From Temperatibacter sp965603205 (GTDB taxonomy: Bacteria > Pseudomonadota > Alphaproteobacteria > Sphingomonadales > Kordiimonadaceae), in assembly GCA_965603205.1 (NCBI GenBank), contig CBFDCC010000003.1:62001-126000 (forward strand): a stretch of 64,000 nt of DNA. Direction: 5' to 3'. Positions 1 through 9,324 of the stretch are shown here, one piece after another. The position numbers and the translations under genes were made by a program. Each line of letters opens with the position of its first letter. Positions within the stretch are counted from its first letter, which is position 1. A model generated the notes under the pieces. It worked only from the letters and a program-made list of their open reading frames with translations. It was not told where the DNA came from and ran no database searches.

Positions 1-1301
1 GAACAGTTCCGTGTTGGATCTGTCATATAATTAGGGTAATTGGCATTGATATACTGATAGTAAGCGCCACAAACAATATTTTCATCTGTGCCTTGCTGGA
101 ACTCTGAATAGATATGCTCTTTATAATAAGAAACACCTGCATACCAGCTAAACGGTCCATCACCTTGAGAAACAAGCTTAAACTCTTGCTCAAAATAATC
201 ACCCTCTTGCTGTTGAGCATAATCATAGAACTGAACAGGCATACCATCATAATCTTCAGAGTAAGCATACTCGTGATCTTTAAAACCTGTTGTGGATGTC
301 CACGTTGCCCAATCAAGATCAACATTAATCTCAGCACTGAATGAAAGAACTTTACTATGATCATCATTACCATAGGTATTATCCGAGTTAATCATACGCG
401 CATCATCAGGCATAGTCGTATCTACGCCAGAGATTGCTGATATCCATTCCATAGCTGAGATACCAGACGTGGCTGCACCAGCTTCACCAGCTACACTGAA
501 TGAATCAGTAGCGACATATGCAGTACCACTACCAGTTTTGTCCTCATATTCAGCCATAAAGAAGGCATCCCAAGATTCGCCTTTCATAACAGTAGAAAGA
601 CGACCAGCCCATTTACTATTACCATATATCTTGTCATCATTAGGATGTGCTACGTTGCCGATATAGCCATTTTCATGGCTTCTAAAAACAGCTGCACGCA
701 TAGCAATATCGTCAGAAATTGGCATGTTAAGAACAGCTTCACCATTTAGAATGCCGCGCTCGCCAACTTCTACATCAACAGAACCTGATGTTTCGTCGTA
801 TCTAGGGCGTGCAGTGTGGAAACTGATAGCACCTGAGATAGCGTTACGACCAAATAAGAAACCCTGTGGGCCACGAAGAACCTCAGCACGATCAATATCA
901 AAGAATGATGATACTGCAGAACCAGTTCTACCCTGATACAGGTTGTTTTTAAATAAACCGATTGATGGATCACCACCGTTACCAAAATCGTTTGTCGAAA
1001 TACCGCGAACGTTCACAAAATCAAGGAAACTATCTTGGGTATCACCAGCCATACCTGGCGCAAATCTGATCAGTTCTTTTACATCACCTATATTCAGACG
1101 CTTAGTTGTATTGGCGTCAAATGATGTGATCGCAAGAGGCACATCTTGAATGCTCTCATTACGTTTTGTCGCTGTAACAACAATTTCCTCTAAAGCATAA
1201 TCGTCAACTTGCGCTACGACTGCTGTGCTACTCATCATAAGAGCGCTAACTGAAGCACCCGTTAAGAGTAACATTTTTCTAGTTCCTGATTGCGGTATCA
1301 T
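1..1301 (-). CDS. TonB-dependent receptor, C-terminus cut by window edge
   Basis: Outer-membrane receptor that would import a large or scarce substrate using TonB energy. The reading frame is open from an ATG at 1301 to the left edge, giving about 433 residues: signal peptide, plug domain and the start of the beta-barrel. The start is preceded by AGGGAGAAG. The signal peptide ends near VVAQ and is followed by a TonB-box-like stretch EEIVVTATKR. The plug contains the usual RGPQGFLFGRNA segment. It lies 124 bp downstream of a TPR-sulfotransferase on the same strand, with no clear terminator between them, so the two may be co-transcribed. The substrate cannot be told from sequence. Confidence 0.93.
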   Translation of the reverse strand, partial: MIPQSGTRKMLLLTGASVSALMMSSTAVVAQVDDYALEEIVVTATKRNESIQDVPLAITSFDANTTKRLNIGDVKELIRFAPGMAGDTQDSFLDFVNVRGISTNDFGNGGDPSIGLFKNNLYQGRTGSAVSSFFDIDRAEVLRGPQGFLFGRNAISGAISFHTARPRYDETSGSVDVEVGERGILNGEAVLNMPISDDIAMRAAVFRSHENGYIGNVAHPNDDKIYGNSKWAGRLSTVMKGESWDAFFMAEYEDKTGSGTAYVATDSFSVAGEAGAATSGISAMEWISAISGVDTTMPDDARMINSDNTYGNDDHSKVLSFSAEINVDLDWATWTSTTGFKDHEYAYSEDYDGMPVQFYDYAQQQEGDYFEQEFKLVSQGDGPFSWYAGVSYYKEHIYSEFQQGTDENIVCGAYYQYINANYPNYMTDPTRNC

Positions 1302-1425
1302 CGTCTTCTCCCTTTGTTTTTAATTCAACCTAATAACCATGTTTATAGGCTTTTCCCTAACTTCAGAATATATATCTAACAACTAGTGTATATACCTAAT
1401 ATGAAGTACAAGCCCTAATTGAGCT

Positions 1426-3042
1426 TTAACTCCAAACTCCAGCATCCAATAAAATATTCTTCATTGGCGCTAATTCTTCTTCAAACCGTTTCCACTTGCC
1501 TACAGAGCGACTATGTGCCTTCTCCCGTACTTGCGCTGCGCTTGCTGTCGTAACCGCAGTCTTCTGCTTATAAAATTCAAGGCTGGCATCTTGCCAATCC
1601 AAGCCTAAATAATCAACCATTCTGCGGGCCTGCGTTTCCATATCAGCAACGACGTCCTCGTAGGCCACTTCGATCATACGATCACCTAGCACCTCGCGGT
1701 AATGATCCATCAAGCGGCGATAACGCACATGGTGCCTTGCCATTTCTCCTTGATCATATGAATGGAAATATGCCTCGGCAAACAATTGTTTATAACTAGA
1801 GAAACAACTATCCATTGCATCACGGGTCACATGTATAATCTTAGCATTTGGAAGCGCTGCCGCTATAAGTGGTGCATATAAATAATTTGTTGGTAGCTTA
1901 TCGACAAAGCGCGGCAGATTTGACCTCAGACTACGCGTGCTTTCCATATAAGCCTCACCAATTTCCTTCACGTCTAGTTTTGTAGACGCATATACAGTAT
2001 CTGCTGTGAGCTGCTTTGATTGCGCCGTATCTGTCATGCGCTTAAGGTTCATACGAAACTGAGGTAATTCTCCTGCAGAGTGAACATCGTCTCTTGCAGT
2101 CAAAATACGCTCTGTAAGCGTTGTTCCTGTGCGCGGCTGTCCAATAATGAATATCGGCGAGACATCAAGGCATCCTTCACCTACTTGTTCTAACCACTCT
2201 TTGGTAAATGTTTCCTTTAACGCCTCAAAAACCTTTTCTTCTTCGGCTTCATCATAACTTACATGGGATCGACGCACCTTACCCCCATGCTCAATAGCGT
2301 TAAAAGCCTCGTCCCACATCTCAAGGTCTTCATATTCTTTACCAAGAGCAAAGTATAAACTTTCTGTCGGCGGGGAATCTGGTTTCAGTTTTTTTAACAG
2401 GTCCTGCATTTCATTAATATGATCAAGGTTTTCTGCTTTACCTATTCCAGACAGAACAAAATGAGCCCCTGAATTATAAGGCGAAAGCTTAAAGACTTTT
2501 TCAAGCACACTACGCGCTTCCTCAAACTTACCTAGGTATAAAAGCGCCCTTGCATTATTAATCTCAAAAGCTGGGTCATTTGTATTCTCGCAAGCTTTCT
2601 CAAAATATTTGAGCGCATTTACTTGATCACCCATCAAATTATAAACAGAGCCAATAACATCATGCACTAGTGGATCATCCGCTCCATACTCAACTGCTTT
2701 TTCCAGCGCTTTTTCTGCATGATTATAATAACCCATTCTGACATGAGTTTTAGCAAGTTGCGCCCAAGCCGCAGGATGATCGTCTTTGAAATGAACTACA
2801 GCAATAAAGGCTTTTCTCGCGACGGCCCATTCATCCATTTCTATAGCAATTAGGCCAACTAAAAAGTGGGCCTCTGGTAGCTCTGGTTTATACTTCAGTA
2901 TTAATTTTGTGCAATCGTCAGCCGTTTTAAAGTCGCGTTTCAGAAAAGCTTCAAAACCGCGATTAAGATACTTTGCTACATGCTGATCTGTAAACTCTGG
3001 CGGCTTTGGTGCTCCGCTTGATTGCATGATTTTCCCTGACAT
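1426..3042 (-). CDS. TPR-repeat sulfotransferase fusion (ST1)
   Basis: Predicted cytosolic PAPS-dependent sulfotransferase with an N-terminal TPR array (about residues 25-290) and a C-terminal sulfotransferase domain. The 5'-phosphosulfate loop is FIIGQPRTGTT near residues 301-311. The 3'-phosphate region is LPNAKIIHVTRDAMDSC. A C-terminal ASAAQVRE motif is shared with the two other fusions in this window. No signal peptide is visible. The start at 3042 is preferred because AGGA sits 8 nt upstream; the frame also allows ATG at 3051, which would overlap the upstream oxidase by 7 nt. Either way it is translationally coupled to the flavoprotein operon and precedes a TBDR. The acceptor is unknown. 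Confidence 0.9.
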   Translation of the reverse strand: MSGKIMQSSGAPKPPEFTDQHVAKYLNRGFEAFLKRDFKTADDCTKLILKYKPELPEAHFLVGLIAIEMDEWAVARKAFIAVVHFKDDHPAAWAQLAKTHVRMGYYNHAEKALEKAVEYGADDPLVHDVIGSVYNLMGDQVNALKYFEKACENTNDPAFEINNARALLYLGKFEEARSVLEKVFKLSPYNSGAHFVLSGIGKAENLDHINEMQDLLKKLKPDSPPTESLYFALGKEYEDLEMWDEAFNAIEHGGKVRRSHVSYDEAEEEKVFEALKETFTKEWLEQVGEGCLDVSPIFIIGQPRTGTTLTERILTARDDVHSAGELPQFRMNLKRMTDTAQSKQLTADTVYASTKLDVKEIGEAYMESTRSLRSNLPRFVDKLPTNYLYAPLIAAALPNAKIIHVTRDAMDSCFSSYKQLFAEAYFHSYDQGEMARHHVRYRRLMDHYREVLGDRMIEVAYEDVVADMETQARRMVDYLGLDWQDASLEFYKQKTAVTTASAAQVREKAHSRSVGKWKRFEEELAPMKNILLDAGVWS

Positions 3043-3044
3043 AT

Positions 3045-4358
3045 TTACCATCCTAATTCATCTCGCATCTTATAATAAAGCATACCCAATGTATGCGCAG
3101 GTTTCATCAAGAAACGTCCTCCGGGAAAAGGTGAGTGTTTTATTGTTGCTAAAATGTCATACCGTTCAAATTGCCCTGCAACAGCCTCAGCGACTAATTT
3201 TGCCGACATATGAGTTGGCGCAACGCCGTGCCCACCATAGCCTGTAGCATAGAAAACATTATCGCTTAACTTGCCGATTTGAGGGATACGGTTAAGGCCA
3301 ATACCTAAATAACCACCCCACTCATAATCAATACGAATATCTTTTAGATGAGGGAAAACCTTATTCATCTTGGGAATGATGGCTTTTTGAATAGATTTAG
3401 GGTGCAAACCTGAATAAGTACAAAGACCGCCAAACAACATACGGTTATCAGAAGACATGCGGAAATAATCGAGCGCCCATCGCTGATCACAAGCTGCATA
3501 ATTTGTTGGCATGGTCATTTGGACCTGTTCATCGCTTAAGGGTTCAGTGGCAACAATATAACTACCCGCAGGTAAAACACGGGCGGCAAGATGCGGTACC
3601 AAATCACGCAAATAACCATTACCAGTTACAACAAGCTGATTTGCAGTTATGGTACCATTTTCTGTAACCACCTTTGGCTTTGGGCCATGGATGATATCAG
3701 TAACCATCGTATTTTCGTATATTTTAGCACCCAAGCTTTCAGCGGCACGGGCTTCTCCAATAGCTAAATTCAGCGGATGAACTTGCCCCCAACCCATATT
3801 AACAAGACCGCCAACATATTTATCGCTCTTAATATAATTGTCGATATTTTCAGGGCCTACAATTTTAGTCTCATGAGGATATCCACGCTTAGTCATTGCC
3901 TCTTGCCGCTGCTCGAAATCTGACATTTCAGATTTCTGCATGGCTAGATCAATATAACCCCACTCTAGATCGCAATCTATTTTATATTTCTCGACCCAGT
4001 CTTTGATGATGGTGACTTCTTCAACGCCCATATCCCAAACGGCATCTCCACCTTCTTTTCCGAAAGTTTTGACCATTTTACCATGTTCATAAAGACCATG
4101 TGCGTAACCACCAATAACCTGACCACCATTGCGGCCAGTCGCGCCCCACCCCACAAGATTCTGCTCGACAACCGAAACTTTATAACCTTTTTCTGCAAGA
4201 TGCAGCGCTGTCGCAATACCAGTAAAACCAGCACCAACAATACATACATCAACCGTTTGATCACCATCTAGGCTTGAAAACCCCTTGCGGTCATTAATAG
4301 TCGCCGCATAATAGGAGGATGGATAAGCATTGCTGTGAATATGGTCGTTAATACGCAT
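3045..4358 (-). CDS. FAD-dependent amine/amino-acid oxidoreductase (DAO family, PuuB-like)
   Basis: A 437-residue DAO-fold flavoenzyme. Members oxidise the C-N bond of amines, N-methyl amino acids or D-amino acids. The FAD-binding GAGFTG lies at residues 42-47 with the ribose-binding Glu at about 65. It is followed by GATGRNGGQ at 72-80, typical of the gamma-glutamylputrescine oxidase (PuuB) branch, whose length (about 426) is also close. The C-terminal ATGYGGHGVAPTHMSAKL segment is the second FAD contact. AAGGG precedes the ATG. The gene lies 3 nt after the MOSC gene and next to a GcvT-like gene, a pairing seen in oxidative demethylation systems such as sarcosine or dimethylglycine oxidation. 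The substrate is not established. Confidence 0.9.
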   Translation of the reverse strand: MRINDHIHSNAYPSSYYAATINDRKGFSSLDGDQTVDVCIVGAGFTGIATALHLAEKGYKVSVVEQNLVGWGATGRNGGQVIGGYAHGLYEHGKMVKTFGKEGGDAVWDMGVEEVTIIKDWVEKYKIDCDLEWGYIDLAMQKSEMSDFEQRQEAMTKRGYPHETKIVGPENIDNYIKSDKYVGGLVNMGWGQVHPLNLAIGEARAAESLGAKIYENTMVTDIIHGPKPKVVTENGTITANQLVVTGNGYLRDLVPHLAARVLPAGSYIVATEPLSDEQVQMTMPTNYAACDQRWALDYFRMSSDNRMLFGGLCTYSGLHPKSIQKAIIPKMNKVFPHLKDIRIDYEWGGYLGIGLNRIPQIGKLSDNVFYATGYGGHGVAPTHMSAKLVAEAVAGQFERYDILATIKHSPFPGGRFLMKPAHTLGMLYYKMRDELGW

Positions 4359-4361
4359 TAC

Positions 4362-4919
4362 TTACCCTTCAACTAACTTTATTGTGACTTCATCACCGCT
4401 AATAATTTTGCCCGTTACATCGACAACACCAACAACACCACGGCTATATTGAGCAGCTTTGGAAAACGCTGTATCTTTAATAGGCGTCCCAGAGCGTGTT
4501 TTATGCGTTTTTGATATTTTAATCCCCATGTCCAGGCATGGTGGATTATATTCTTCAACCATCAGCTCTGCGCCCGAAGGAAACTTAAGGATCGTACCAC
4601 ACGCAAGATCGGATAGATTTTCCAAACCTTCAAGGCAGATATTAGCGCCAAGAAGTGCAGCTGTTAATGGCTCCGTTAAATCCATCGCCTCACTAATAGC
4701 CTTAAGCTCTTCAATAGACACAGCTGACCACATACGCTCATTACGGCGAATGGTGCCCTCTTTTTGCTTGTCCCCCGCCCAGCATTCCCGCGTGTAACCA
4801 CGGTGGCGGTCACCCTTGAGGCCGTCTAATTCAGCCTCAAGGGCGTCACTCGCATCCTTACTTAATGAACCCGCAGACCCCAGATAGACTGAATGCACTT
4901 TAGCTTTAAGTCTTCTCAT
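4362..4919 (-). CDS. MOSC domain protein
   Basis: A 185-residue stand-alone MOSC domain. MOSC proteins are related to the molybdenum-cofactor sulfurase C-terminus and to YiiM/YcbX-type proteins. The expected single conserved cysteine is in NPPCLDMG (Cys near 128). The N-terminal LKGDRHRGYTRE segment matches the family's GDRH-type motif. It sits 12 nt downstream of the GcvT-like gene and 3 nt upstream of the flavoprotein gene, clearly inside the operon. Stand-alone MOSC proteins are often linked to reduction of N-hydroxylated or sulfur compounds, but nothing here fixes the role. Confidence 0.85.
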   Translation of the reverse strand: MRRLKAKVHSVYLGSAGSLSKDASDALEAELDGLKGDRHRGYTRECWAGDKQKEGTIRRNERMWSAVSIEELKAISEAMDLTEPLTAALLGANICLEGLENLSDLACGTILKFPSGAELMVEEYNPPCLDMGIKISKTHKTRSGTPIKDTAFSKAAQYSRGVVGVVDVTGKIISGDEVTIKLVEG

Positions 4920-4931
4920 CCTTAATTTCCA

Positions 4932-6137
4932 TTAATACGGCAGCGGTGGCGTAGCTCGTGCCCTAGCTGGCGCCCAGAAAGGTTTAGATTGACGTGTTGC
5001 TTTTGCAACTTTGCTATATTGGCGTAGTTCTTTTTTATAATAAATCTCGACCCATATATCGCCGTCCAAATATTTAGGTTCGATCATAGCAAGGGCTATA
5101 TTTGCCTTCACAACAGGTGACCACATGGCCGATGTCACATAACCTATTTCATGCTTACAGCCTTTATCACTATATAAGACAGCTTCTTCAGCGGGCTTAT
5201 TACCTTCAATATCTAGCTTGCACAGCAAATACTGCGGGCCTTTTTTCGATTCTGCAAGCAATGCGCTCCGACCACTGAAATGCGGCTTCTTAAAGTCAAC
5301 GAGCCACCCCAGATCAAGCTCAAATGGAGTTTGGTCATGCTGAAAATGAACGGTTTTAAGAGCTTCATTAAATTCCATATAGGGCATAATAAAGCCAGCT
5401 TCTAGACGCGTCATGTTGGTCGCAGCTTCCCCGTATGGCTGAATACCATAGTCTGCACCCGCAGCATATAACGCGTCCCAAAGTTCAAGCGCAAGATCAG
5501 GCTTTATCCATAGTTCATATCCTAGATCACCCGTAAAACCAGTACGCGAAACCATTAAGCCGTCGTCCTGCCCCCCAAAAGTAAAATGCATTATGCCGAA
5601 TGGTTTTAGTGTTTCAATACCGTTAAGACCCATTCGCTTTAACACTTCACATGCTGTCGGTCCCTGAAAAGAAAGCGCAGGCAACGTGTCTGTCACATCC
5701 TCAACTGCTACATCATTGTAACCATAACAACTTTTCTTTAACCAAGCGTAGTTTGGGCTACCGCTGGTTAGCATAAATTTATCAGCTGCTAGCTTAAAAA
5801 TAGTACCGTCATCAATCATACGGCCTTCATCAGTACACCAAGCCACATAGGTAACGCGGTTAACTTTCATCTTGGCAATGTTGCGCACAACCATGCGATT
5901 TAACATTGCTTCAGCATCAGCACCTGTGATTACATATTTCTGCATCGGTGAAATATCATAGGTTCCACACTGGTTCCTTACACAGAAATATTCATATTCT
6001 GCATCGTAATAATAATCTGCAAACTTATATCCATTCCAAGCCGACCAAGCATTGCGCAGGTTTAGCGCCTCTTGTCGCGGGTGAAACGGCGATAATTTTA
6101 ACCGTTCATGAGCATATTGGTCTGTTACATTTGTCAT
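4932..6137 (-). CDS. GcvT-type aminomethyltransferase / folate-dependent demethylase-like protein
   Basis: About 401 residues of the glycine-cleavage T-protein fold. Relatives move a one-carbon unit onto tetrahydrofolate (GcvT, DmdA, LigM and oxidase C-terminal domains). Family signatures are RTGFTGDLGYELW in the middle, RLEAGF, and LDLGWLVDFKK followed by FSGRSAL in the C-terminal part. The frame is open up to 6182, overlapping the upstream gene, but AGGA lies 9 nt before the ATG at 6137, so that start is preferred; ATG at 6146 is an alternative. No other glycine-cleavage gene is present, so a catabolic demethylase role beside the amine oxidase is more likely than glycine cleavage. The substrate is unknown. 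Confidence 0.85.
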   Translation of the reverse strand: MTNVTDQYAHERLKLSPFHPRQEALNLRNAWSAWNGYKFADYYYDAEYEYFCVRNQCGTYDISPMQKYVITGADAEAMLNRMVVRNIAKMKVNRVTYVAWCTDEGRMIDDGTIFKLAADKFMLTSGSPNYAWLKKSCYGYNDVAVEDVTDTLPALSFQGPTACEVLKRMGLNGIETLKPFGIMHFTFGGQDDGLMVSRTGFTGDLGYELWIKPDLALELWDALYAAGADYGIQPYGEAATNMTRLEAGFIMPYMEFNEALKTVHFQHDQTPFELDLGWLVDFKKPHFSGRSALLAESKKGPQYLLCKLDIEGNKPAEEAVLYSDKGCKHEIGYVTSAMWSPVVKANIALAMIEPKYLDGDIWVEIYYKKELRQYSKVAKATRQSKPFWAPARARATPPLPY

Positions 6138-6162
6138 TTCATTCATTCCTAACACTCTGGCC

Positions 6163-7785
6163 TTACTCATCATAAAAATCATCTGTAGGCACTGTGTTTT
6201 TGCGCTTCAGATCAATTAGAATTTCACGGGCTGCATTGGCACCGCAAGCGGCAGATACACCGCCACCAGGGTGCGTACTTGATCCACACATATACATATT
6301 TTTTACAGGCATGCGGTATTGAGCATAGCCAGGGAATGGGCGGTTAAACAACAGCTGATCAATTGTTAGCTCGCCTTGGAAAATATTTCCTTCTGTTAGG
6401 CCAATTTCATTTTCGATTTCAACGGGTGTCCGCACTTCCATATGTAAGATCAAATCTTTAAAGCCCGGCGCATAACGTTCAATTTTATTGACAACTGTTT
6501 GACCAAATTCGTCACGCTTTTCAGGCGTCCAACCACCATCGGCTAACTCAGGCGGGCAATATTGAATAAAGTTAGACATCCAGTGCTGTCCCGGAGGTGC
6601 AACCGTTGGGTCCCAAGCAGATGGAATAACGGTTTCAATGAAAGGATCATCTGACCACTTACCATGTTTCCAACAATCATAAGCCTTTTCCATGGTTTCT
6701 AGCGACCCAGAGAAACTCATTCCCCCTCGGTTAATATACCGATTATCTGGTACGCCTGTGAATTGTGGCAGGCCTGAAAGAGCAATATTAACTTTACCTG
6801 AGGAGCCGCGAATTTTAAAGTTCTCAGCCTTCTCAAAAATCCCTGGCGGCAAATCCTTGCGATCAACGATCTTGGTAAAGGTGCGTTTAGCATCAAGATT
6901 TGAAACGATAGTGTTAGCATAAAGCTCATCGCCATTTTCAAGCGCCACACCAACGGCTTTACCATTTTTTACGATAACCTGATCGACACCAGCATTTGTG
7001 CGGATTTCTGCACCATACCCTAGAGCAGCGCTTGCAATAGCTTTGGAAATTGCACCCATACCACCACGGGCTAGGCCCCACGCACCGATATTACCGTCCA
7101 CATCGCCCATCACATGGTGCAACAGGATATACGCCGAACCCGGCGATTGAACACCCAGCGCCGTGCCAATAATACCTGCGCCCGCCATCATCGCCTTAAC
7201 AAGATCATCTTCGAAATAATCCTCAAGCCATTCAGCAGCGCTCATGGTAAAGAAGCGAACATATTCATATATTTCTTGCTCACCCAGCGCGTAAAACTGC
7301 TTACCTAAGTACATAAGCTCTTTAAGATCACGCGGCTTAAAGGATGTAGGGTCGGGCGGCGTGCGCAGTAATGTTTTGCGAATAAGCTGTGCGTAGCGCG
7401 CTAAGTCTGTATGACAACGATGCATGGCATCTGCGTCATGGGCGTTGCGTTTGTGCAATTGATTATGTGTAACTTCTTCATTGGCAAAATCCATAAGGAC
7501 ATCACCAGGCTGATCCCCAAAAAGCATATTCCCCAAATAAGGTACAAGCACAAGACCGTGTTTTGTTAAGTTTAGGTCGCGGTGAATAGCCTGTCGTAAC
7601 ATAGAACATACATAAGAACAGCTTGAATATTGGAAACCGTCATGCATTTCCCGTGATACAGCCGCGCCGCCAATATACGCATTTTTTTCTACAACAAGTA
7701 CATCCAACCCTGCCTTAGCAAGGTAAGCTGCATTTGTTATACCGTTGTGGCCAGCGCCAATGATGATAGCATCATACTTTTTCAT
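6163..7785 (-). CDS. PYROXD2 / phytoene-desaturase-like FAD oxidoreductase (copy 2)
   Basis: A 540-residue flavoprotein of the CrtI/PYROXD2 group. The FAD motif IIGAGHNGITNAAYLAKAG starts at residue 8 and is followed by VVEKNAYIGGAA. The C-terminal signature is MCGSSTHPGGGVSAACG. The start has an excellent AAGGAGATATT ribosome site, and its ATG overlaps the TGA of the preceding paralogue by 4 nt. The two tandem copies share the same architecture (starts of the form M-x-KYD-x-III) but are clearly divergent, suggesting two partner subunits or two steps. The operon contains no other carotenoid gene, so carotenoid synthesis is unlikely. Confidence 0.88.
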   Translation of the reverse strand: MKKYDAIIIGAGHNGITNAAYLAKAGLDVLVVEKNAYIGGAAVSREMHDGFQYSSCSYVCSMLRQAIHRDLNLTKHGLVLVPYLGNMLFGDQPGDVLMDFANEEVTHNQLHKRNAHDADAMHRCHTDLARYAQLIRKTLLRTPPDPTSFKPRDLKELMYLGKQFYALGEQEIYEYVRFFTMSAAEWLEDYFEDDLVKAMMAGAGIIGTALGVQSPGSAYILLHHVMGDVDGNIGAWGLARGGMGAISKAIASAALGYGAEIRTNAGVDQVIVKNGKAVGVALENGDELYANTIVSNLDAKRTFTKIVDRKDLPPGIFEKAENFKIRGSSGKVNIALSGLPQFTGVPDNRYINRGGMSFSGSLETMEKAYDCWKHGKWSDDPFIETVIPSAWDPTVAPPGQHWMSNFIQYCPPELADGGWTPEKRDEFGQTVVNKIERYAPGFKDLILHMEVRTPVEIENEIGLTEGNIFQGELTIDQLLFNRPFPGYAQYRMPVKNMYMCGSSTHPGGGVSAACGANAAREILIDLKRKNTVPTDDFYDE

Positions 7786-9323
7786 GATAATATCTCCTTA
7801 GCTGCATTGTGGCCGGGGCCACCCATCAAGCCACCACCTGGGTGACAACCAGCACTGGCTACATAGAGGCCTGGGATAGGTGTTGAATATTGTGCCGCCT
7901 CATAGGTTGGGCGCATCATCATCATTTGATCAAGCGCAAATTCGCCGTGATGCCAATGTCCACCGGTTACTAAGTGTGTTGCAGCAATATCTGCTGGCGT
8001 TACTAACGTTGAGTGCAAAATTTTATCCTTAATATCAGGCGCATAAACGGCGATTGTATCAATCACCCTTGCACATAACGCGTCACGCGCGGCATCGGTC
8101 CAGCCACCCTTTAATTTATTTGGAACATACATGACATGGGCTGACAGAACATGCTGCCCATCAGGTGCTAGTGACGGATTTTGCAAAGATGGAATAACGA
8201 TCTCCATCACGGGATTTTCAGATACTTCACCGTATTTTGTATTATCAAAAGCAAATTCAATACTATCCATTTCAGGCGCAATAATCATTCTGCCACCGCA
8301 GTCTGCAAGACCTGTGAATTTCGGCAAATCAGACAAAGCCAAATGCAGCTTAGCAACCAAGCCTTCGCTACGGATGCGGTTAATGCGGTTGGTAAAGCCG
8401 ATGTTTAAATTATTCACACCGACTAAGTCAATAAAGGTCTGCTTGGGATCAATGGCTGACACAACTATTTTTGCTGTAATCACATCACCGCTTTCAAGCT
8501 TAACACCCGTGGCTTGCAAGCCATCTTCGCTACCTTCAACAATCACATTACCAACTGCGTCACCAGTTCTAATCTCAACACCGTTAGCGATGGCTGCGGC
8601 CTTTAGGGCATCAATCAAACTCTCAACACCACCCTTTGGCATTGCGTGATCACCACCATGATCACCGCTCATGCGGTATAACATCATCAACACTGAGTTA
8701 TTGGGAGAGCGAGGTGCAGCGCGTGAACCGATCAAACCTTCCCAGCTCAAAACTGCTTTTAAGATATCATTATCAAAATTTTCATCCATTAAGTCTCGCG
8801 TCGGCAACGAAATCACACGCATTAGCTCGCGCATATCTTCCTTACCCATCAAACGCAAACGCAAACCCATTTTCGCAAATGTCAGCATATCCGACATGCT
8901 ACCTACTGCGATACGTGGGATTGTTTTCAGGCTAAAGGGTTTAAGCACCTTCATGAATTTTAATAATTTTTTGCGATATGTTTTATAGGTTGAAGCATCG
9001 CTATCACTGACACCTTTTAAGCTGTCACCTTTAACATGCACGTGATTACCATCCACAGACAAACCAATTGTCTCGACAGCCTCACCAGGCTCATAGCCAT
9101 GCGATGTCAGATTCAGATCCTTAACAATTTTCGATGAAAATTGATTGATCGAATGAGCAATCGACGCCTTAAAACCCGGATGAAATTCACGAGTAGAGGC
9201 AAGCCCCCCTACCTGATCTGCGGCTTCTAGCACCAGAACATTTTGCCCTGCCTTTGCCAGATATGAGGCGCAGATTAAACCATTGTGGCCTGCGCCTATA
9301 ATTATTGTGTCATATTTTTGCAC
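7782..9323 (-). CDS. PYROXD2 / phytoene-desaturase-like FAD oxidoreductase (copy 1)
   Basis: About 513 residues, with IIIGAGHNGLICASYLAKAG at the N-terminus and SAGCHPGGGLMGGPGHNA at the C-terminus, both FAD-binding signatures of the PYROXD2/CrtI family. The frame can start at a GTG at 9335, but the GTG at 9323 has GAAGG five bases upstream and gives an N-terminus (MQKYDTIII) aligned with the tandem paralogue, so it is preferred. With that start the gene begins 1 nt after the upstream membrane-protein gene ends, and it overlaps the next gene by ATGA. It probably oxidises an unsaturated or alicyclic substrate; the specificity is unknown. Confidence 0.88.
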   Translation of the reverse strand: MQKYDTIIIGAGHNGLICASYLAKAGQNVLVLEAADQVGGLASTREFHPGFKASIAHSINQFSSKIVKDLNLTSHGYEPGEAVETIGLSVDGNHVHVKGDSLKGVSDSDASTYKTYRKKLLKFMKVLKPFSLKTIPRIAVGSMSDMLTFAKMGLRLRLMGKEDMRELMRVISLPTRDLMDENFDNDILKAVLSWEGLIGSRAAPRSPNNSVLMMLYRMSGDHGGDHAMPKGGVESLIDALKAAAIANGVEIRTGDAVGNVIVEGSEDGLQATGVKLESGDVITAKIVVSAIDPKQTFIDLVGVNNLNIGFTNRINRIRSEGLVAKLHLALSDLPKFTGLADCGGRMIIAPEMDSIEFAFDNTKYGEVSENPVMEIVIPSLQNPSLAPDGQHVLSAHVMYVPNKLKGGWTDAARDALCARVIDTIAVYAPDIKDKILHSTLVTPADIAATHLVTGGHWHHGEFALDQMMMMRPTYEAAQYSTPIPGLYVASAGCHPGGGLMGGPGHNAAKEILS

Positions 9324-9324
9324 G

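Noticed and set aside
4932..6137. Glycine cleavage system T protein (gcvT) as gene name
   Set aside because: No GcvH or GcvP gene is nearby and the operon contains amine-oxidase and MOSC genes, so a general demethylase-like label is safer.
8131..8649. 172-codon open frame on the plus strand
   Set aside because: It lies fully antisense to the first PYROXD2-like flavoprotein gene, whose protein has clear FAD motifs; the antisense translation shows no domain and no ribosome site.
6163..9323. Carotenoid biosynthesis (CrtI) assignment for the tandem flavoproteins
   Set aside because: No phytoene synthase, cyclase or other carotenoid gene is present, and the motifs fit the PYROXD2 branch better; the neighbours are catabolic.
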